Shown here piece after piece: positions 35,572-47,419 of a DNA stretch of 64,000 nucleotides (positions are counted from its first letter, which is position 1; the number at the start of each line of letters is the position of its first letter). The stretch is taken from assembly GCF_010131535.1 (NCBI RefSeq), contig NZ_WUBS01000002.1, forward strand, positions 248,001 to 312,000, given 5' to 3'. Below the pieces are notes generated by a model. It did no database searches and was not told the origin of the DNA. It saw only the letters and a list, made by a program, of their open reading frames with translations. A program made the position numbers and the translations under genes. The stretch is from Acerihabitans arboris. GTDB taxonomy: Bacteria > Pseudomonadota > Gammaproteobacteria > Enterobacterales > Enterobacteriaceae.

Positions 35572-36756
35572 ATGAATAATTCTGATGTCTCACGTTCGAC
35601 CGCCTGGCTGAGGGTCATAACCCTCGCGTTTGCCGCCTTTATCTTCAATACGTCCGAGTTCGTGCCCGTCGGCCTGCTGACCGACATCGGCCAAAGCTTT
35701 TCCATGGAAACCGCGCAGGTCGGGTTGATGCTGACCATCTACGCCTGGGTGGTGGCCTTGATGTCGCTGCCGTTTATGTTGCTGACCAGTAATCTTGAAC
35801 GGCGCGGCCTGCTGGTGAAAATTTTCATCCTGTTTATCGCCAGCCACTTGCTGTCGTTTATGGCCTGGAATTTCTGGGTGCTGGTCATCTCCCGTATCGG
35901 TATTGCCTTGTCCCATGCGGTATTCTGGTCAATAACCGCGTCGCTGGCGATCCGGGTGGCGCCGATGGGCAAAAAAACGCAGGCGCTAAGCATGCTGTCC
36001 ACCGGCACCGCCCTGGCCATGGTGCTGGGTTTACCGCTGGGCCGCATCGTCGGCCAGCTGTTGGGCTGGCGGATTACCTTCCTGCTGATTGGCGTTTGCG
36101 CCCTGGCAACGCTGGTGTTTATCATTAAGCTGCTGCCGAAGTTGCCCAGCGAGCACTCGGGTTCGCTTAAAAGCGTGCCCATGCTGCTCAAGCGCCCGGC
36201 GCTGATGTCGCTTTATCTGCTGGCGGTGCTGATTGTCACATCGCACTACACCGTCTACAGCTATATTGAGCCGTTTATCCGCCATGCCGCGGCGCTGGGA
36301 GACGATGACACCACCCTGCTGCTGCTGATTTTCGGCGGATCGGGCATCATCGGCAGCGTGGTGTTCGGCGTATGCAGCAACAGATACCCGACCGCCCTGC
36401 TGGTGGGTGCAATCGTCCTGGTGGCGCTGTGCCTGATGATTTTGCACCCCGCCGCCGGCCAACTGATGAGCTTTGCCGCCCTCAGCGTGATTTGGGGTAT
36501 GGCGTTCATGGCCATCGGGCTGAGCATGCAGGTCAAGGTCCTGGCCCTGGCGCCGGACGCCACCGACGTCGCCATGTCGCTGTTCTCGGGCATCTTCAAT
36601 TTGGGCATCGGCGCCGGCGCGCTGCTGGGTAATCAGTTTATCCTGCGCGCGGATATCGGCAATATCGGTTACCTGGGCGCCCTGCTCGCCTGCATCTCCC
36701 TGGCATGGTGTCTGTTTATCTTCCGTCGCTACAGGCTTGAGCTGCGGCGGGCCTAA
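35572..36756 (+). CDS. sotB: Sugar efflux transporter SotB
   Basis: A 394-residue major facilitator protein with 12 predicted helices, matching E. coli SotB/YdeA (396). The start [32 protein letters not shown], the loop [28 protein letters not shown] and [18 protein letters not shown] are family-typical. It exports arabinose-like sugars or IPTG in E. coli. The frame is open further upstream, but those residues do not resemble the family; the ATG at 35572 lacks a strong ribosome-binding site. Divergent from the ABC operon. Confidence 0.86.
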   Translation: MNNSDVSRSTAWLRVITLAFAAFIFNTSEFVPVGLLTDIGQSFSMETAQVGLMLTIYAWVVALMSLPFMLLTSNLERRGLLVKIFILFIASHLLSFMAWNFWVLVISRIGIALSHAVFWSITASLAIRVAPMGKKTQALSMLSTGTALAMVLGLPLGRIVGQLLGWRITFLLIGVCALATLVFIIKLLPKLPSEHSGSLKSVPMLLKRPALMSLYLLAVLIVTSHYTVYSYIEPFIRHAAALGDDDTTLLLLIFGGSGIIGSVVFGVCSNRYPTALLVGAIVLVALCLMILHPAAGQLMSFAALSVIWGMAFMAIGLSMQVKVLALAPDATDVAMSLFSGIFNLGIGAGALLGNQFILRADIGNIGYLGALLACISLAWCLFIFRRYRLELRRA

Positions 36757-36991
36757 ACCCGCGGTCCCGCCCGCGGCATCGCGGTTTGCCGCCGACGGGG
36801 CCGCCGGCGATAGCAAAAAATCGTCAAGCCCGGCGTTGTGTGATGGGTTTCTCGTTTCCTCCCCTGGGATTTTGTTAATTCTACCTACGGCAATGGCGTG
36901 GTAGCCGTTTTGTCGTGGGCTTTTTTTGGCAATGCCCCGGCGGCGCGGCGGGCGGAAGAGACGTGTCGGCAGCAGGGCGTAAACAGCGATT

Positions 36992-37912
36992 ATGAGTATT
37001 TTTGTTTCCAAGAAACTGGTTAACTTTATCGTATTGGCCCAAACCAATAATATCGCCAAGGCCGCCGAAAAACTGCATATGACCGCCTCGCCTTTCGGTA
37101 AGAGCATTGCCGCGCTGGAAGAGATGGTCGGTTATGAACTGTTCTCGCGCACCGATAACAGCATCAGCCTGAACAAGGCCGGGCAGGAGCTGTACCAGAT
37201 GCTCTACCCCATTTACCAGCGCCTGGCGGGTATCGACGCCGATATCATGCTGGCGGCCAGCCACCATCAGAAAAACTGCGTGATCGGCATCGACACCGCT
37301 TACCCGACGATGATTTTTGACCAGCTGATTAGCCTGGGCGACAAGTTCGACGGCTTCACCACCAAACCGTTCGAGTTTAATGAAAACGATCTGGTCTCCG
37401 GTCTGCTTGACCATGACGTGGACATGGTGATCTCGCCGCAGCAGGCGTCAAAACGCACCGCTGAAATGTCCAGTATGCTGATCACCCGGCTCGAACCGCT
37501 CAGGCTCGGTTTCCTGGTGTCGCGCATCCATGACAATGTGCAGGCCAGCGTGCTGCTGCATACCCTGCCCTGGCTGCAGATGCGCTTCCAGCACCGGGCC
37601 AATTTCGAGTCGCTTATCGACTCGCATTTCCGTTTTGCCGGCATTACGCCGACCATTATCTACCGTCCCTACAGCTTCCTGGCCAAGATCAGCGCCGTCA
37701 GCCGGGGGCAATTCCTGACGGTGGTGCCCCATTTCGCCTATCGGTTTGTCAACCCGGCCAGCCTGAAATACTTCGACGCCCCCAACCAGCCGATGTACAT
37801 GCCGGAATATCTTTATTCGCTGCGCGGCTGCAAGACCATCGGCCGGCTGGCGGAGGCCATCGAGCACGACCGCAACGGCACCACCCCCGCGGCCCCGCCG
37901 CCGTCATACTAG
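36992..37912 (+). CDS. LysR-like transcriptional regulator
   Basis: A 306-residue regulator with an N-terminal LysR helix-turn-helix (LVNFIVLAQTNNIAKAAEKLHMTASPFGKSIAALEEMVGYELFSRTDNSISLNKAG). The effector domain is less typical. The motif TASPFGKSI replaces the usual QPALSRQI, placing it in a divergent LysR branch. Its last 9 bases overlap the end of scpC on the other strand, so the two transcripts converge with no terminator between them. Confidence 0.85.
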   Translation: MSIFVSKKLVNFIVLAQTNNIAKAAEKLHMTASPFGKSIAALEEMVGYELFSRTDNSISLNKAGQELYQMLYPIYQRLAGIDADIMLAASHHQKNCVIGIDTAYPTMIFDQLISLGDKFDGFTTKPFEFNENDLVSGLLDHDVDMVISPQQASKRTAEMSSMLITRLEPLRLGFLVSRIHDNVQASVLLHTLPWLQMRFQHRANFESLIDSHFRFAGITPTIIYRPYSFLAKISAVSRGQFLTVVPHFAYRFVNPASLKYFDAPNQPMYMPEYLYSLRGCKTIGRLAEAIEHDRNGTTPAAPPPSY

Positions 37913-39382
37913 CATGCTGCCGTGCTGTTCCAGGTTCTGGTACAGGTCGAAGGCGTGGGCCAGGTCATGGTGGATATGGCCGCTCTTGCCCCGGGCCAGG
38001 TAACCATAGAGGTAGTCCCGGTACAGCGGATGGGCGCAGTTGCCGATAATGGCCTCGGCGCGCTGGATCGGCGAAAGCCCGCGCAGGTCGGCCACGCCGT
38101 GTTCGGTGATGATCACCTTTACGCTGTGTTCGCTGTGATCCACATGGGAACACATCGGCACGATGGTGGAAATCTTGCCGCCCTTGGCAATGGACGGCGC
38201 CATAAAAATCGACAGATAGGCATTGCGTTCAAAATCCCCGCTGCCGCCGATGCCGTTCATTAAATTCACGCCGGCCACGTGGGTGGAGTTGGCGTGGCCG
38301 TAGATATCAAATTCCAGCCCGACGTTCAGGGCAATCACGCCCAGGCGGCGGATAATCTCCGGGTTATTGGAAATTTCCTGCGGCCGCAGCACGACGCGTT
38401 CGCTGAAAAAATCCATATTTTGATAAATATGCTCCAATACCGACGGCGGCACGGTCAGGCTCGAGGCGCTGGCGCCAATAATCCTCTCCTGCTCGAGCAG
38501 TTCGATAACCGAGGTTTGCAGTACCTCGGAATACATCATAAACGGCGGAATATCCGGATTCCTGCCCAGCACCTTCAGCACCGCGTTGTTGATATTGCCG
38601 ACGCCGCTTTGCAACGGCAGGAAACCCGCGGGAATACGTTTGGCATGCAGTTCCTTCAGCAAGAACCGTTCGACGTTGCGGGCAATTTGCAGGCACAGCG
38701 GGTTCTCGTTACCAAATTCGGTAATCTGATCCGGCAGATGGGTATGCACCACCGCGACGATTTTTTTCGGGTCGATTTGCACATAGCCTTCGCCGACCCG
38801 GTCGAGGGTATGGAAAATCGGCACCATGGTGCGCAGCGGCGGCGCGCCGAGGGAGACGATATCGCTCATTTCCCGGATGCGCGGGGAGTGATAAGCGTTA
38901 AGCTCGATAATCACCCGCCGCGCCTGCTGCAGGTAAACCGGCGCGTTGCCGATGCCGCTGGTCAGGTAGACCCGCCCCTCAGGGGTCACGGCCGAGGCTT
39001 CGATGACCGCGATATCGATCGGGCCGAAAAAGCCATAATTGACCATTTGCGCCACTTCGCTCAGGTGCAGGTCGACAAAATTGACCTCGCCCCGGTTGAT
39101 TTTATCGCGCAACGCCGGCGCCGTCTGGTACGGCGCGCGCCACTCCACGGCATCGGCCTCCGCCAGTTGGTTATCCGCCAGCGCGCCGATGGATGCGCCG
39201 GTGAGCAGTTTTATCCGGAAGGGCTGTTCCCGGCGATGCAGCGCAACCGCCCGCCGGGCCAGGGCTTCCGGCAGGGCTTTAGGCGCGCCGGCCGGGGTAA
39301 AGCCGCTAAAGGCCACCATATTGCCATGGGAGATTAACCGTGCGGCTTCATCCGCCGTCATTACCGTAAAATCCTGGTTCAT
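37904..39382 (-). CDS. scpC: Propionyl-CoA:succinate CoA-transferase
   Basis: A 492-residue CoA-transferase, the same length as E. coli ScpC/YgfH. It moves CoA from propionyl-CoA to succinate, closing the Sbm cycle. Acetyl-CoA hydrolase/transferase features include FSGFTPAGAPKALPEALA, the catalytic-Glu region MMYSEVLQTSVIELLE, and GIGGSGDFERNAYLSIF. AAGGAG precedes the ATG at 39382, although the frame is open upstream. Fourth gene of scpA-argK-scpB-scpC. Confidence 0.94.
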   Translation of the reverse strand: MNQDFTVMTADEAARLISHGNMVAFSGFTPAGAPKALPEALARRAVALHRREQPFRIKLLTGASIGALADNQLAEADAVEWRAPYQTAPALRDKINRGEVNFVDLHLSEVAQMVNYGFFGPIDIAVIEASAVTPEGRVYLTSGIGNAPVYLQQARRVIIELNAYHSPRIREMSDIVSLGAPPLRTMVPIFHTLDRVGEGYVQIDPKKIVAVVHTHLPDQITEFGNENPLCLQIARNVERFLLKELHAKRIPAGFLPLQSGVGNINNAVLKVLGRNPDIPPFMMYSEVLQTSVIELLEQERIIGASASSLTVPPSVLEHIYQNMDFFSERVVLRPQEISNNPEIIRRLGVIALNVGLEFDIYGHANSTHVAGVNLMNGIGGSGDFERNAYLSIFMAPSIAKGGKISTIVPMCSHVDHSEHSVKVIITEHGVADLRGLSPIQRAEAIIGNCAHPLYRDYLYGYLARGKSGHIHHDLAHAFDLYQNLEQHGSMLV

Positions 39383-39416
39383 ACTCGTCACTCCTTGCGC
39401 CGGCTGGCGGCGCGGC

Positions 39417-40202
39417 CTAATGGCCGAGAAAATTCGCCTTGCGTTTTTCCAAAAAGGCCGACATCCCCTCCTGGTAATCCTGGCTGTCGTACACCACCCG
39501 CCGCAGCCCCTGGATACGTTCAAACTCATCGGAATTGAGGGTGTGGGCCTCTCCGAGCACCCGTAGCTCCTCCTTGATGACCGCCACCGCCAGCGGCGCC
39601 TTTTCAGCAATGGTGCTGGCCATCCTCATGGTGAACGCCTCGAGTTCCTGCGGGTCGATGATATGGTTAAGAATGCCGACGTTCAGCGCGCGTTCGGCGG
39701 TGATCGGCGCGGCGGTAAAGATGAGCTCCTTGACGATATGGAACCCGGCGTCGCGGATCAGGTTATGGATGCCCACCAGGTTGTAGGGCACGCCGAGGTT
39801 AACCGGCGTCATGGAGAAGGTGGACTGGTTACTGGCAATAATGATGTCGGAGCTCATAATAAGTTCGAACGCCCCGCCCCAGACGCTGCCTTCCACCATG
39901 GAAATAATCGGCTTGGGGAATTTCTGGATGGCGCGGGTAATCTGGCGCAGCGGGTCGTCGTAGGCCAGCGGGTCGCGCCGGGTTTTCGGCAACTCATGGA
40001 TATCGTGTCCGGCGGAAAATACCTTGGTGCCCCGCGGCGCGCGTAAAATAACGCAGCGTATGTCGATATTATTCAGATCTTCCAGCGCCTGCAGGATATC
40101 GCGGATAAACACCGCGCTCAGCGCGTTAAGTTTTTTGGCATAATTGAATTCAATAATACCCACGCGATTTTCTATCAGCACTTTGACAAATTCATACGCC
40201 AT
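39417..40202 (-). CDS. scpB: Methylmalonyl-CoA decarboxylase
   Basis: A 261-residue crotonase-fold enzyme, the same length as E. coli ScpB/YgfG, decarboxylating methylmalonyl-CoA to propionyl-CoA. The oxyanion-hole segments FSAGHDIHELP and EGSVWGGAFELIMSSDI and the later NLGVPYNLVGIHNL match the family. It lies 34 bases before scpC. Confidence 0.95.
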   Translation of the reverse strand: MAYEFVKVLIENRVGIIEFNYAKKLNALSAVFIRDILQALEDLNNIDIRCVILRAPRGTKVFSAGHDIHELPKTRRDPLAYDDPLRQITRAIQKFPKPIISMVEGSVWGGAFELIMSSDIIIASNQSTFSMTPVNLGVPYNLVGIHNLIRDAGFHIVKELIFTAAPITAERALNVGILNHIIDPQELEAFTMRMASTIAEKAPLAVAVIKEELRVLGEAHTLNSDEFERIQGLRRVVYDSQDYQEGMSAFLEKRKANFLGH

Positions 40203-40214
40203 AATTCTTCTTCC

Positions 40215-41210
40215 TTAATGGTTTAACATTTCGACGATATATTGGGTGACGCTGTTGACGCCCGCGCGCGGCGATACGCGGTGGTTTTCCACCTGCTCCA
40301 GCGCCTGCCGGTACCGGTCCTGGATATCATGGCGGGCAAACAGCGCCTCGAGGGTGTTCTCCTCGATTTGTTTACGCATGGCGTCCAGTTGCTGGCGTTG
40401 GCGCAATAACCCAAGGCCCCGGTCAACCGCCATCAGATCATAAAAGGCGCCGACGGCGCGCCAGATTTCGGCGACGCCCCGGCCCTCAAGGGCGCTGCAG
40501 GCCAGCACCGGCGGGGTCCAGGCCGGATATTTGCGCCGGGTAATGGCAAGCGAGGCGCGATACATCTGCTGGGTCAGCATTACCCGGGCGCGGTTATCGC
40601 CGTCATCCTTGTTGATGACGATAATATCGGCCATTTCCATAATGCCTTTTTTGATGCCCTGTAATTCGTCGCCGGCGCCGGCCAACTGCAGCGACAGGAA
40701 ACAGTCCACCAGTTGGGCGATATCCACCTCGCTTTGTCCGACGCCCACCGTTTCCACAATTACCAGGTCATACCCCCCCGCCTCGCACAGCAGCATCAGT
40801 TCCCGGGTGCGGCGGCTGGCGCCGCCCAGGTAGCCGCCGGTGGGCACCGGCCGGATAAACGCCCGCTGCGCGCGGGAAAGCATCGACATGCGCGTCTTAT
40901 CGCCGAGAATGCTGCCGCCGCTGAGCGGGCTGCTGGGGTCGATGGCGATCACCGCCACCTTCAGGTCCAGCGTCAGCACGTAGCTTCCCAGGGCCTCGAG
41001 GAAGGTGCTTTTGCCCGCGCCCGGCACGCCGGTAATACCCAGCCGTTTCGCCCGGCCGGTATGGGGCATGATCCGATCCAGCAGCTGGGTGGCCAGCGCC
41101 TGGTGCGCGGGATGGACGCTCTCGATAAGCGTCATGCCCTGCGCCAGCGCCACCCGATCGCCCGCCAGCAGTTGCCCGACGATATGGTCAAGCTGGCCGG
41201 CGCTAAGCAT
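40215..41210 (-). CDS. argK: Methylmalonyl-CoA mutase-associated GTPase (ArgK/MeaB)
   Basis: A 331-residue G3E-type P-loop GTPase, the length of E. coli ArgK/YgfD, that protects and reloads the B12 mutase. Motifs are [18 protein letters not shown] (Walker A), [35 protein letters not shown] and VINKDDGDN. The ATG overlaps the scpA stop by eight bases. Confidence 0.95.
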   Translation of the reverse strand: MLSAGQLDHIVGQLLAGDRVALAQGMTLIESVHPAHQALATQLLDRIMPHTGRAKRLGITGVPGAGKSTFLEALGSYVLTLDLKVAVIAIDPSSPLSGGSILGDKTRMSMLSRAQRAFIRPVPTGGYLGGASRRTRELMLLCEAGGYDLVIVETVGVGQSEVDIAQLVDCFLSLQLAGAGDELQGIKKGIMEMADIIVINKDDGDNRARVMLTQQMYRASLAITRRKYPAWTPPVLACSALEGRGVAEIWRAVGAFYDLMAVDRGLGLLRQRQQLDAMRKQIEENTLEALFARHDIQDRYRQALEQVENHRVSPRAGVNSVTQYIVEMLNH

Positions 41211-43347
41211 GGCACAGCCCGATTTTGTCCAGCACATCGCGCACGCTGGCCAGCATCGGCGTGCCCGGCCCATAGATCGCCGTCACGCCCCGGCTGAACA
41301 GGAAGTCGTAATCCTGCGGCGGGATCACCCCGCCCGCCACCACCTTGATGTCCTGCCGCCCGTACCCCGCCAGCGCGTCCAGCAGCGCCGGGATCAGCGT
41401 TTTATGTCCCGCGGCCAGGGAGGAGGCGCCGATCACGTGCACGTCGTTTTCCACCGCCAGCTTGGCGATTTCCCCGGGCGTGGAGAACATCGGGCTGAGA
41501 TCGACATCAAACCCGAGATCGGAATAGGCGCTGGCAATCACCTTGGCCCCGCGATCGTGGCCGTCCTGGCCCATTTTTGCCACCAGGATGCGCGGCCGCC
41601 GGCCCTGTTCGGCCAGAAAACGGTCGGTGGCGGCCTTGATCTGATCGAACTCCTCCGCCCCTTCCGCGCTCTGGTGGTAACTGTTGGCGATCACGCCGGT
41701 CACGCAGTTGGTCTGGACCAGATAGCGGCCAAAGGCGTCCTCGATGGCCGAGGAAATTTCGCCAAGGGTGGCGCGCTGGCGGGCGGCGTGGATGGCCGCT
41801 TCCAGCAGGTTGCCCCCGTCGCGGGCGGCGCGCTTAATCATGCCGAGCGCGTCGGCCACGCCGGCCTGGTCGCGGTCGGCGCGGATTTGCCGCAGGCGCT
41901 CGACCTGTTCCTGGCGCACCTTGACGTTATCGATTTCCAGCACCGAGGTGGCGTCTTCGCGCGCCAGCTTATATTTGTTGACCCCGACGATGACCCGTTT
42001 GCCCTGATCGATCAGCGACTGCTGGCGGGCGGACGCCTCCTCGATCATGCGTTTCGGCAGGCCCGCCTCGATGGCCTTGGCCATGCCGCCCACCTCGCCT
42101 ATCTGGTGGATAATCTCGCGCGCCGCCTTGACGACCTGGTCGGTAAGGTTTTCCACATAATAGGAGCCGGCCAGGGGATCCACGGTACGGCATACCGCCG
42201 ACTCTTCCTGCAGGATGATCTGCGTATTGCGGGCGATGCGGGCGGAGAAATCCGTGGGCAGCCCCAGGGCCTCGTCAAAGGCATTGGTATGCAGCGACTG
42301 GGTGCCGCCCAGTACGGCCGCCAACGCCTCGACGGTGGTGCGGATGACATTGTTGTAGGGGTCCTGTTCCGTCAGGCTCCAGCCCGAGGTCTGGCAATGG
42401 GTGCGCAGCGCCTGGGATTTTGGATTGGTGGACCCGAAACCGCTTACCGCCTCGCTCCATAAATAGCGGGCGGCGCGCAGCATGGCGACATTCATGAACA
42501 GATCCATGCCGATGCCGAAGAAAAATGACAGGCGGGGGGCAAAATCATCGATATCCAGTCCGGCGGCCAGCGCCGCCTGGATATATTCTATGCCGTCGGC
42601 GATGGTGAACGCCACCTGTTGTACGCAGTTGGCGCCCGCTTCCCCCATATGGTAGCCGCTGATGCTGATGGTATTGAATTTCGGCATATTGCCGGAGCAG
42701 TAGGCAATAATATCGGAAATAATGCGCATCGAGGGTTTGGGCGGATATATATAGGTATTACGGCAGAGGTATTCCTTCAGGATATCATTTTGGATGGTGC
42801 CGGTGAGCTGCGCCGGCGGCACGCCCTGTTCCTCGGCGGCCACGATATAAAACGCCATGATGGGGATGACCGCGCCGTTCATGGTCATGGAGACCGACAT
42901 TTTGTCCAGCGGGATCCGGTCGAACAATATTTTCATATCCTCGACGCTGTCGATGGCGACGCCGGCTTTGCCGACATCGCCGGCCACGCGTTCGTTATCC
43001 GAGTCATAGCCGCGGTGGGTGGGCAAATCAAAGGCCACTGACAGCCCTTTTTGGCCCGCCGCCAGGTTGCGGCGGTAAAAGGCATTGGATTCGGTGGCGG
43101 TGGAAAAGCCGGCGTACTGGCGGATGGTCCAGGGCTGGGCGGCATACATCGTCGCCCGGGGTCCGCGCACAAAGGGCGCCATGCCCGGCAGCGAGCCGGT
43201 GACTTCAAGATCGGACAGGTCTTCGGCGGTATAAAGCGGCTTGATGGTGATTTCTTCCGCGGTAAGGGTATTTAAATCGGCAACGTTTTTACCCAATCGC
43301 CCCAATTCTTTATTGGCAAGTGTTTCCCATGCCCCTGACTGAGCCAT
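41203..43347 (-). CDS. scpA: Methylmalonyl-CoA mutase
   Basis: A 714-residue single-chain, B12-dependent mutase, the length of E. coli ScpA/Sbm, interconverting succinyl-CoA and methylmalonyl-CoA. The N-terminal barrel has [18 protein letters not shown] and [14 protein letters not shown]; the C-terminal cobalamin domain (~580-714) has the DxHxxG ligand motif in [19 protein letters not shown]. First gene of the scp operon. TGGAG lies ahead of the ATG, and a good promoter at 43368-43397 is close upstream. Confidence 0.97.
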   Translation of the reverse strand: MAQSGAWETLANKELGRLGKNVADLNTLTAEEITIKPLYTAEDLSDLEVTGSLPGMAPFVRGPRATMYAAQPWTIRQYAGFSTATESNAFYRRNLAAGQKGLSVAFDLPTHRGYDSDNERVAGDVGKAGVAIDSVEDMKILFDRIPLDKMSVSMTMNGAVIPIMAFYIVAAEEQGVPPAQLTGTIQNDILKEYLCRNTYIYPPKPSMRIISDIIAYCSGNMPKFNTISISGYHMGEAGANCVQQVAFTIADGIEYIQAALAAGLDIDDFAPRLSFFFGIGMDLFMNVAMLRAARYLWSEAVSGFGSTNPKSQALRTHCQTSGWSLTEQDPYNNVIRTTVEALAAVLGGTQSLHTNAFDEALGLPTDFSARIARNTQIILQEESAVCRTVDPLAGSYYVENLTDQVVKAAREIIHQIGEVGGMAKAIEAGLPKRMIEEASARQQSLIDQGKRVIVGVNKYKLAREDATSVLEIDNVKVRQEQVERLRQIRADRDQAGVADALGMIKRAARDGGNLLEAAIHAARQRATLGEISSAIEDAFGRYLVQTNCVTGVIANSYHQSAEGAEEFDQIKAATDRFLAEQGRRPRILVAKMGQDGHDRGAKVIASAYSDLGFDVDLSPMFSTPGEIAKLAVENDVHVIGASSLAAGHKTLIPALLDALAGYGRQDIKVVAGGVIPPQDYDFLFSRGVTAIYGPGTPMLASVRDVLDKIGLCHA

Positions 43348-43783
43348 TATATTTCTCCAAATGGAATTAAATAATGTTTATTTCATCTTCTTGTCAATGC
43401 GGGACAATGGGCTGCCTTGCCGGACGGGTAATAATGATTCGGCGCGGAAGTTAACAATAAAATAAGGCGTATTCATCTCTTTTAGTTGAAGAGAATTCTC
43501 GTTGAATAGAGCCTTTGGTTAATGGGTCATGATTGCCTGCATTACACTGAATGAAATACCTGAGGTTATTGATACCACCGCCGGGTTATTTTTACAGCCT
43601 CAAAAAATGCATGCTGAGCAATCATTATTTGCCGCATGGGCAAGGAGATGTAACACGCAGGATTGACGTTAAGCGTGGGCCGGCATACCGCGCCATGGGG
43701 CCGCCCGGTCGGGCGGAAGAACCCTGCCCGGGCCGGCCTCACTGGCGCGCTCTTCCTTTAACCGGCCGGCTTTGAGACCGGCG
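43348..43783. other. Intergenic region, scpA / frmA
   Basis: A 436-base spacer between the starts of scp transcription (leftwards) and the 3' end of frmA (also minus strand). It holds the scp promoter and a short GCCGG/CCGGC stem near 43760. No frmB, which follows frmA in E. coli, is present and no other gene was seen. Confidence 0.6.
43368..43397 (-). promoter_or_regulatory. Promoter of the scp operon
   Basis: On the minus strand TTGACA (43397-43392), 18-base spacer, TATTTA (43373-43368). Transcription would begin near 43361, leaving a leader of about 14 bases before the scpA start. Confidence 0.6.
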
Positions 43784-45223
<1,440 letters not shown>

Positions 45224-45246
45224 AACCGGTCCCGCCGCTGATGTAA

Positions 45247-45270
45247 TATAGTATAGGGGGGTATGGTATA
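45247..45270. promoter_or_regulatory. FrmR-type operator over the frmRA promoter
   Basis: A G6 tract flanked by AT-rich near-inverted repeats, TATAGTATA-GGGGGG-TATGGTATA, the layout of CsoR/RcnR/FrmR operators. It overlaps a minus-strand -10 TATACT (45255-45250) with TTGCCC 19 bases upstream, so binding would shut off frmR itself. Confidence 0.7.
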
Positions 45271-45353
45271 GCGAGGGCAAAGAAAGATCAACCTCCAGCG
45301 TCCGCCCGGGCGGTCAGGAGTCAGGGCGCGGCCGGCGCCGCGCCCGCATGGCG

Positions 45354-46133
45354 TCAGTCGCCGTAGATATTGTAGTTAAAGTATTTGGCGGACAATTTGT
45401 CGTAGGTGCCGTCGCTTCTGATTTTAGCGATCGCCCGGTTAAGGGAGGCCTGCAATTCGCCATCCTCTTTGCGCAATCCGATACCGGTACCGGGGCCGAA
45501 GATTTCCCGGTCATTGACGCGCGGCTGGATCAGTCCGAACTTCTGGCCCTGCGGTTTGCTGAGCAGGGACTCGGTAACCACGGTGGCATCGTCAAGGGTG
45601 GCGTCAAGCCGTCCGACCACTAAATCGGCGTAGACCGCGTCGGCGCTGGGATAAGGGATGACTTCCACGCCTGCCGGCGCCCAGAATTTTTTCGCATAGG
45701 CTTCAAATACCGAACCTTGCTGCACGCCGACGCGCTTGCCTTTCAGCGATTCCGCCGTCGGCTTCAGGCCGCCGCTTTTGTCGGCCACCAGGAACGCCGG
45801 GGTGTTGAACAGCTTATCGCTGAAATTAATCGCCTTGGCGCGCTCTTCGGTAATACTCAGCGACGAGAGGATGCCGTCGAATTTCTTGGCCTTCAGCGCC
45901 GGGATCAGGCCGTCAAAACCGTTTTCCACCCAGCGGCATTTGGCCTGCAGCTCGTGGCAAATGGCGTTGCCGAGATCAATATCAAAACCGGCCAGTTCGC
46001 CGTTTTGGGTCTTAAATTCGAACGGGGGGAACGTGGGGTCCACGCCAAAGCGAATTTCCTGCGCCTGCGCGCTTAAGGCAAACAGGGCAAGCGCGGCGGG
46101 TAACCAATGTCTTATTTTACGCATAGGCATCAT
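45354..46133 (-). CDS. Basic amino-acid-type periplasmic binding protein (ArgT/HisJ-like)
   Basis: A 259-residue family 3 binding protein with a signal peptide (MRKIRHWLPAALALFALSAQA). RFGVDPTFPPFEFKTQNGELAGFDIDLGNAIC and SSLSITEERAKAINFSDKLFNTPAFLV are close to the lysine/arginine/ornithine binding proteins. No permease or ATPase gene accompanies it, so it is an orphan that may share another importer. GGAG precedes the first of three near ATG codons. Divergent from a GntR gene. Confidence 0.88.
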   Translation of the reverse strand: MMPMRKIRHWLPAALALFALSAQAQEIRFGVDPTFPPFEFKTQNGELAGFDIDLGNAICHELQAKCRWVENGFDGLIPALKAKKFDGILSSLSITEERAKAINFSDKLFNTPAFLVADKSGGLKPTAESLKGKRVGVQQGSVFEAYAKKFWAPAGVEVIPYPSADAVYADLVVGRLDATLDDATVVTESLLSKPQGQKFGLIQPRVNDREIFGPGTGIGLRKEDGELQASLNRAIAKIRSDGTYDKLSAKYFNYNIYGD

Positions 46134-46472
46134 TAGAGCGGCTCCAAAATTATATGACCCTCAGGCGCGACCATTTAAAACCACAATGGCGCTGTGTGCT
46201 GGCAAAAACATACCAAAAAATAGACCAACATCTACTGGTATAACCGATTGGGCCGGCGCTGGCAACAGCCGCCGGAAAAATTTAATCCGCGCCGCGGCCC
46301 GCGATGCCGTGGCTCCGACGTTACCGGCGGCAGTAGCCTGCGCTCTGGCGGCGTCTGGCGGCGGGTGGTATGATTAGGTCATGTTGGCATGCTTGCCGCC
46401 CGGGCTATGGTCCGGGAATATACGCGTGTTCCCGCGCATCAACAGCGTTACTGCGCCAAGGTAAAATAGACC
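46134..46472. other. Divergent intergenic region, binding protein / gntR
   Basis: A 339-base spacer holding two ATAGACCA octamers (46220-46227 and 46466-46473, the second touching the GntR start codon) and a near-inverted TGGTATAACC at 46236. These resemble TGGTATAGACCA half-sites of HutC-type GntR regulators. No further gene was seen. Confidence 0.45.
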
Positions 46473-47273
46473 ATGGACACACAAAGTCATTTCCCGGCCG
46501 CCAGGCGGCCACGCAAGGCCTACCTGGCCGCCCGGCGGGCTCTGCTGATGCTGCTGGAAACGCCGGAATACAATCCCGGCGATCAGATCCCCGCCGAGCG
46601 CGAACTGGCGCAGACGCTGGACATCAGCCGCATGACGCTGCGCAAAATCCTCGATGAACTGATAGGTTCGGGCATTTTGGCGCGCAAAGGCAATCGCGGC
46701 ACGTATCTCGCCGGAATGGCCATCGAGCGACCGCTGAACGAGCCGCTCGAGCATGGCATCAGCAAAATTGTCGAACTTAACGGCGCGGTGCCCAGCAGCA
46801 GGCTGATCTTTTTTCACCAGACCACGGCCAGCGCGCGCATCGCCCGGCTGTTGGCGATCGAGACCGGCATGCCGGTCATTATCATCAAACGCCTGCGGTT
46901 GGCCGATACCCGGCCGTTTTGCCTGGAAACCAGCTACCTGCCCCGGGAACGGGTGCCGGGTTTATGCGCCGAGGATATGCGCCAGGACGCCTCGCTCAAT
47001 CTCCTGCTGGCGCAACGCTACCAAATTGTCGGCACCTCGGATCGGGGCACCATCCGCGTGGGAGTGATGACCGAGGAGGAGCAGGCGTTACTGCAGGCCG
47101 AGGCCGGCACCCCGGCGCTGACCTATCGCGGCGTGATCTTCGACCAGCATAACCGGCCGAACGAATACCTGGTATCGATTAACCATCCGGGCCGCGTGGC
47201 GTTCAAAATCGCCACCCGCCATCCGCTCTCCATGGCGCTGGAGCGTCAGGAATACGACGCCGAACCGGAATAA
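46473..47273 (+). CDS. GntR-family regulator, HutC/UTRA type
   Basis: A 266-residue regulator. An unusually Arg-rich start precedes the winged helix (~30-90: YNPGDQIPAERELAQTLDISRMTLRKILDELIGSGILARKGNRGTYLAG). The UTRA effector domain follows (~110-255). ATAGACCA sites around its start codon suggest autoregulation. It is divergent from the orphan binding protein and upstream of the aldehyde dehydrogenase, its two likely targets. Confidence 0.9.
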   Translation: MDTQSHFPAARRPRKAYLAARRALLMLLETPEYNPGDQIPAERELAQTLDISRMTLRKILDELIGSGILARKGNRGTYLAGMAIERPLNEPLEHGISKIVELNGAVPSSRLIFFHQTTASARIARLLAIETGMPVIIIKRLRLADTRPFCLETSYLPRERVPGLCAEDMRQDASLNLLLAQRYQIVGTSDRGTIRVGVMTEEEQALLQAEAGTPALTYRGVIFDQHNRPNEYLVSINHPGRVAFKIATRHPLSMALERQEYDAEPE

Positions 47274-47419
47274 TAAAAAACATCCGGGTTGTTCATATGA
47301 CCAATGGCTTTGATAGTTCAAGACGATGAGGAATAACCTCGGCGTGGACTATACTGCCAGGACAGGATCCAACGTCAGCTCCTTCCCTTTATCGGTAGTT
47401 TCATAAGGACATTGCTATC

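Noticed and set aside
41005-42462. 485-codon frame antisense to scpA
   Set aside because: Shadow of the methylmalonyl-CoA mutase gene; Arg/Gly/His-rich with no motif and no ribosome-binding site.
43551-43775. 74-codon frame between scpA and frmA
   Set aside because: No ribosome-binding site and no recognisable similarity; it crosses the upstream control DNA of scpA.
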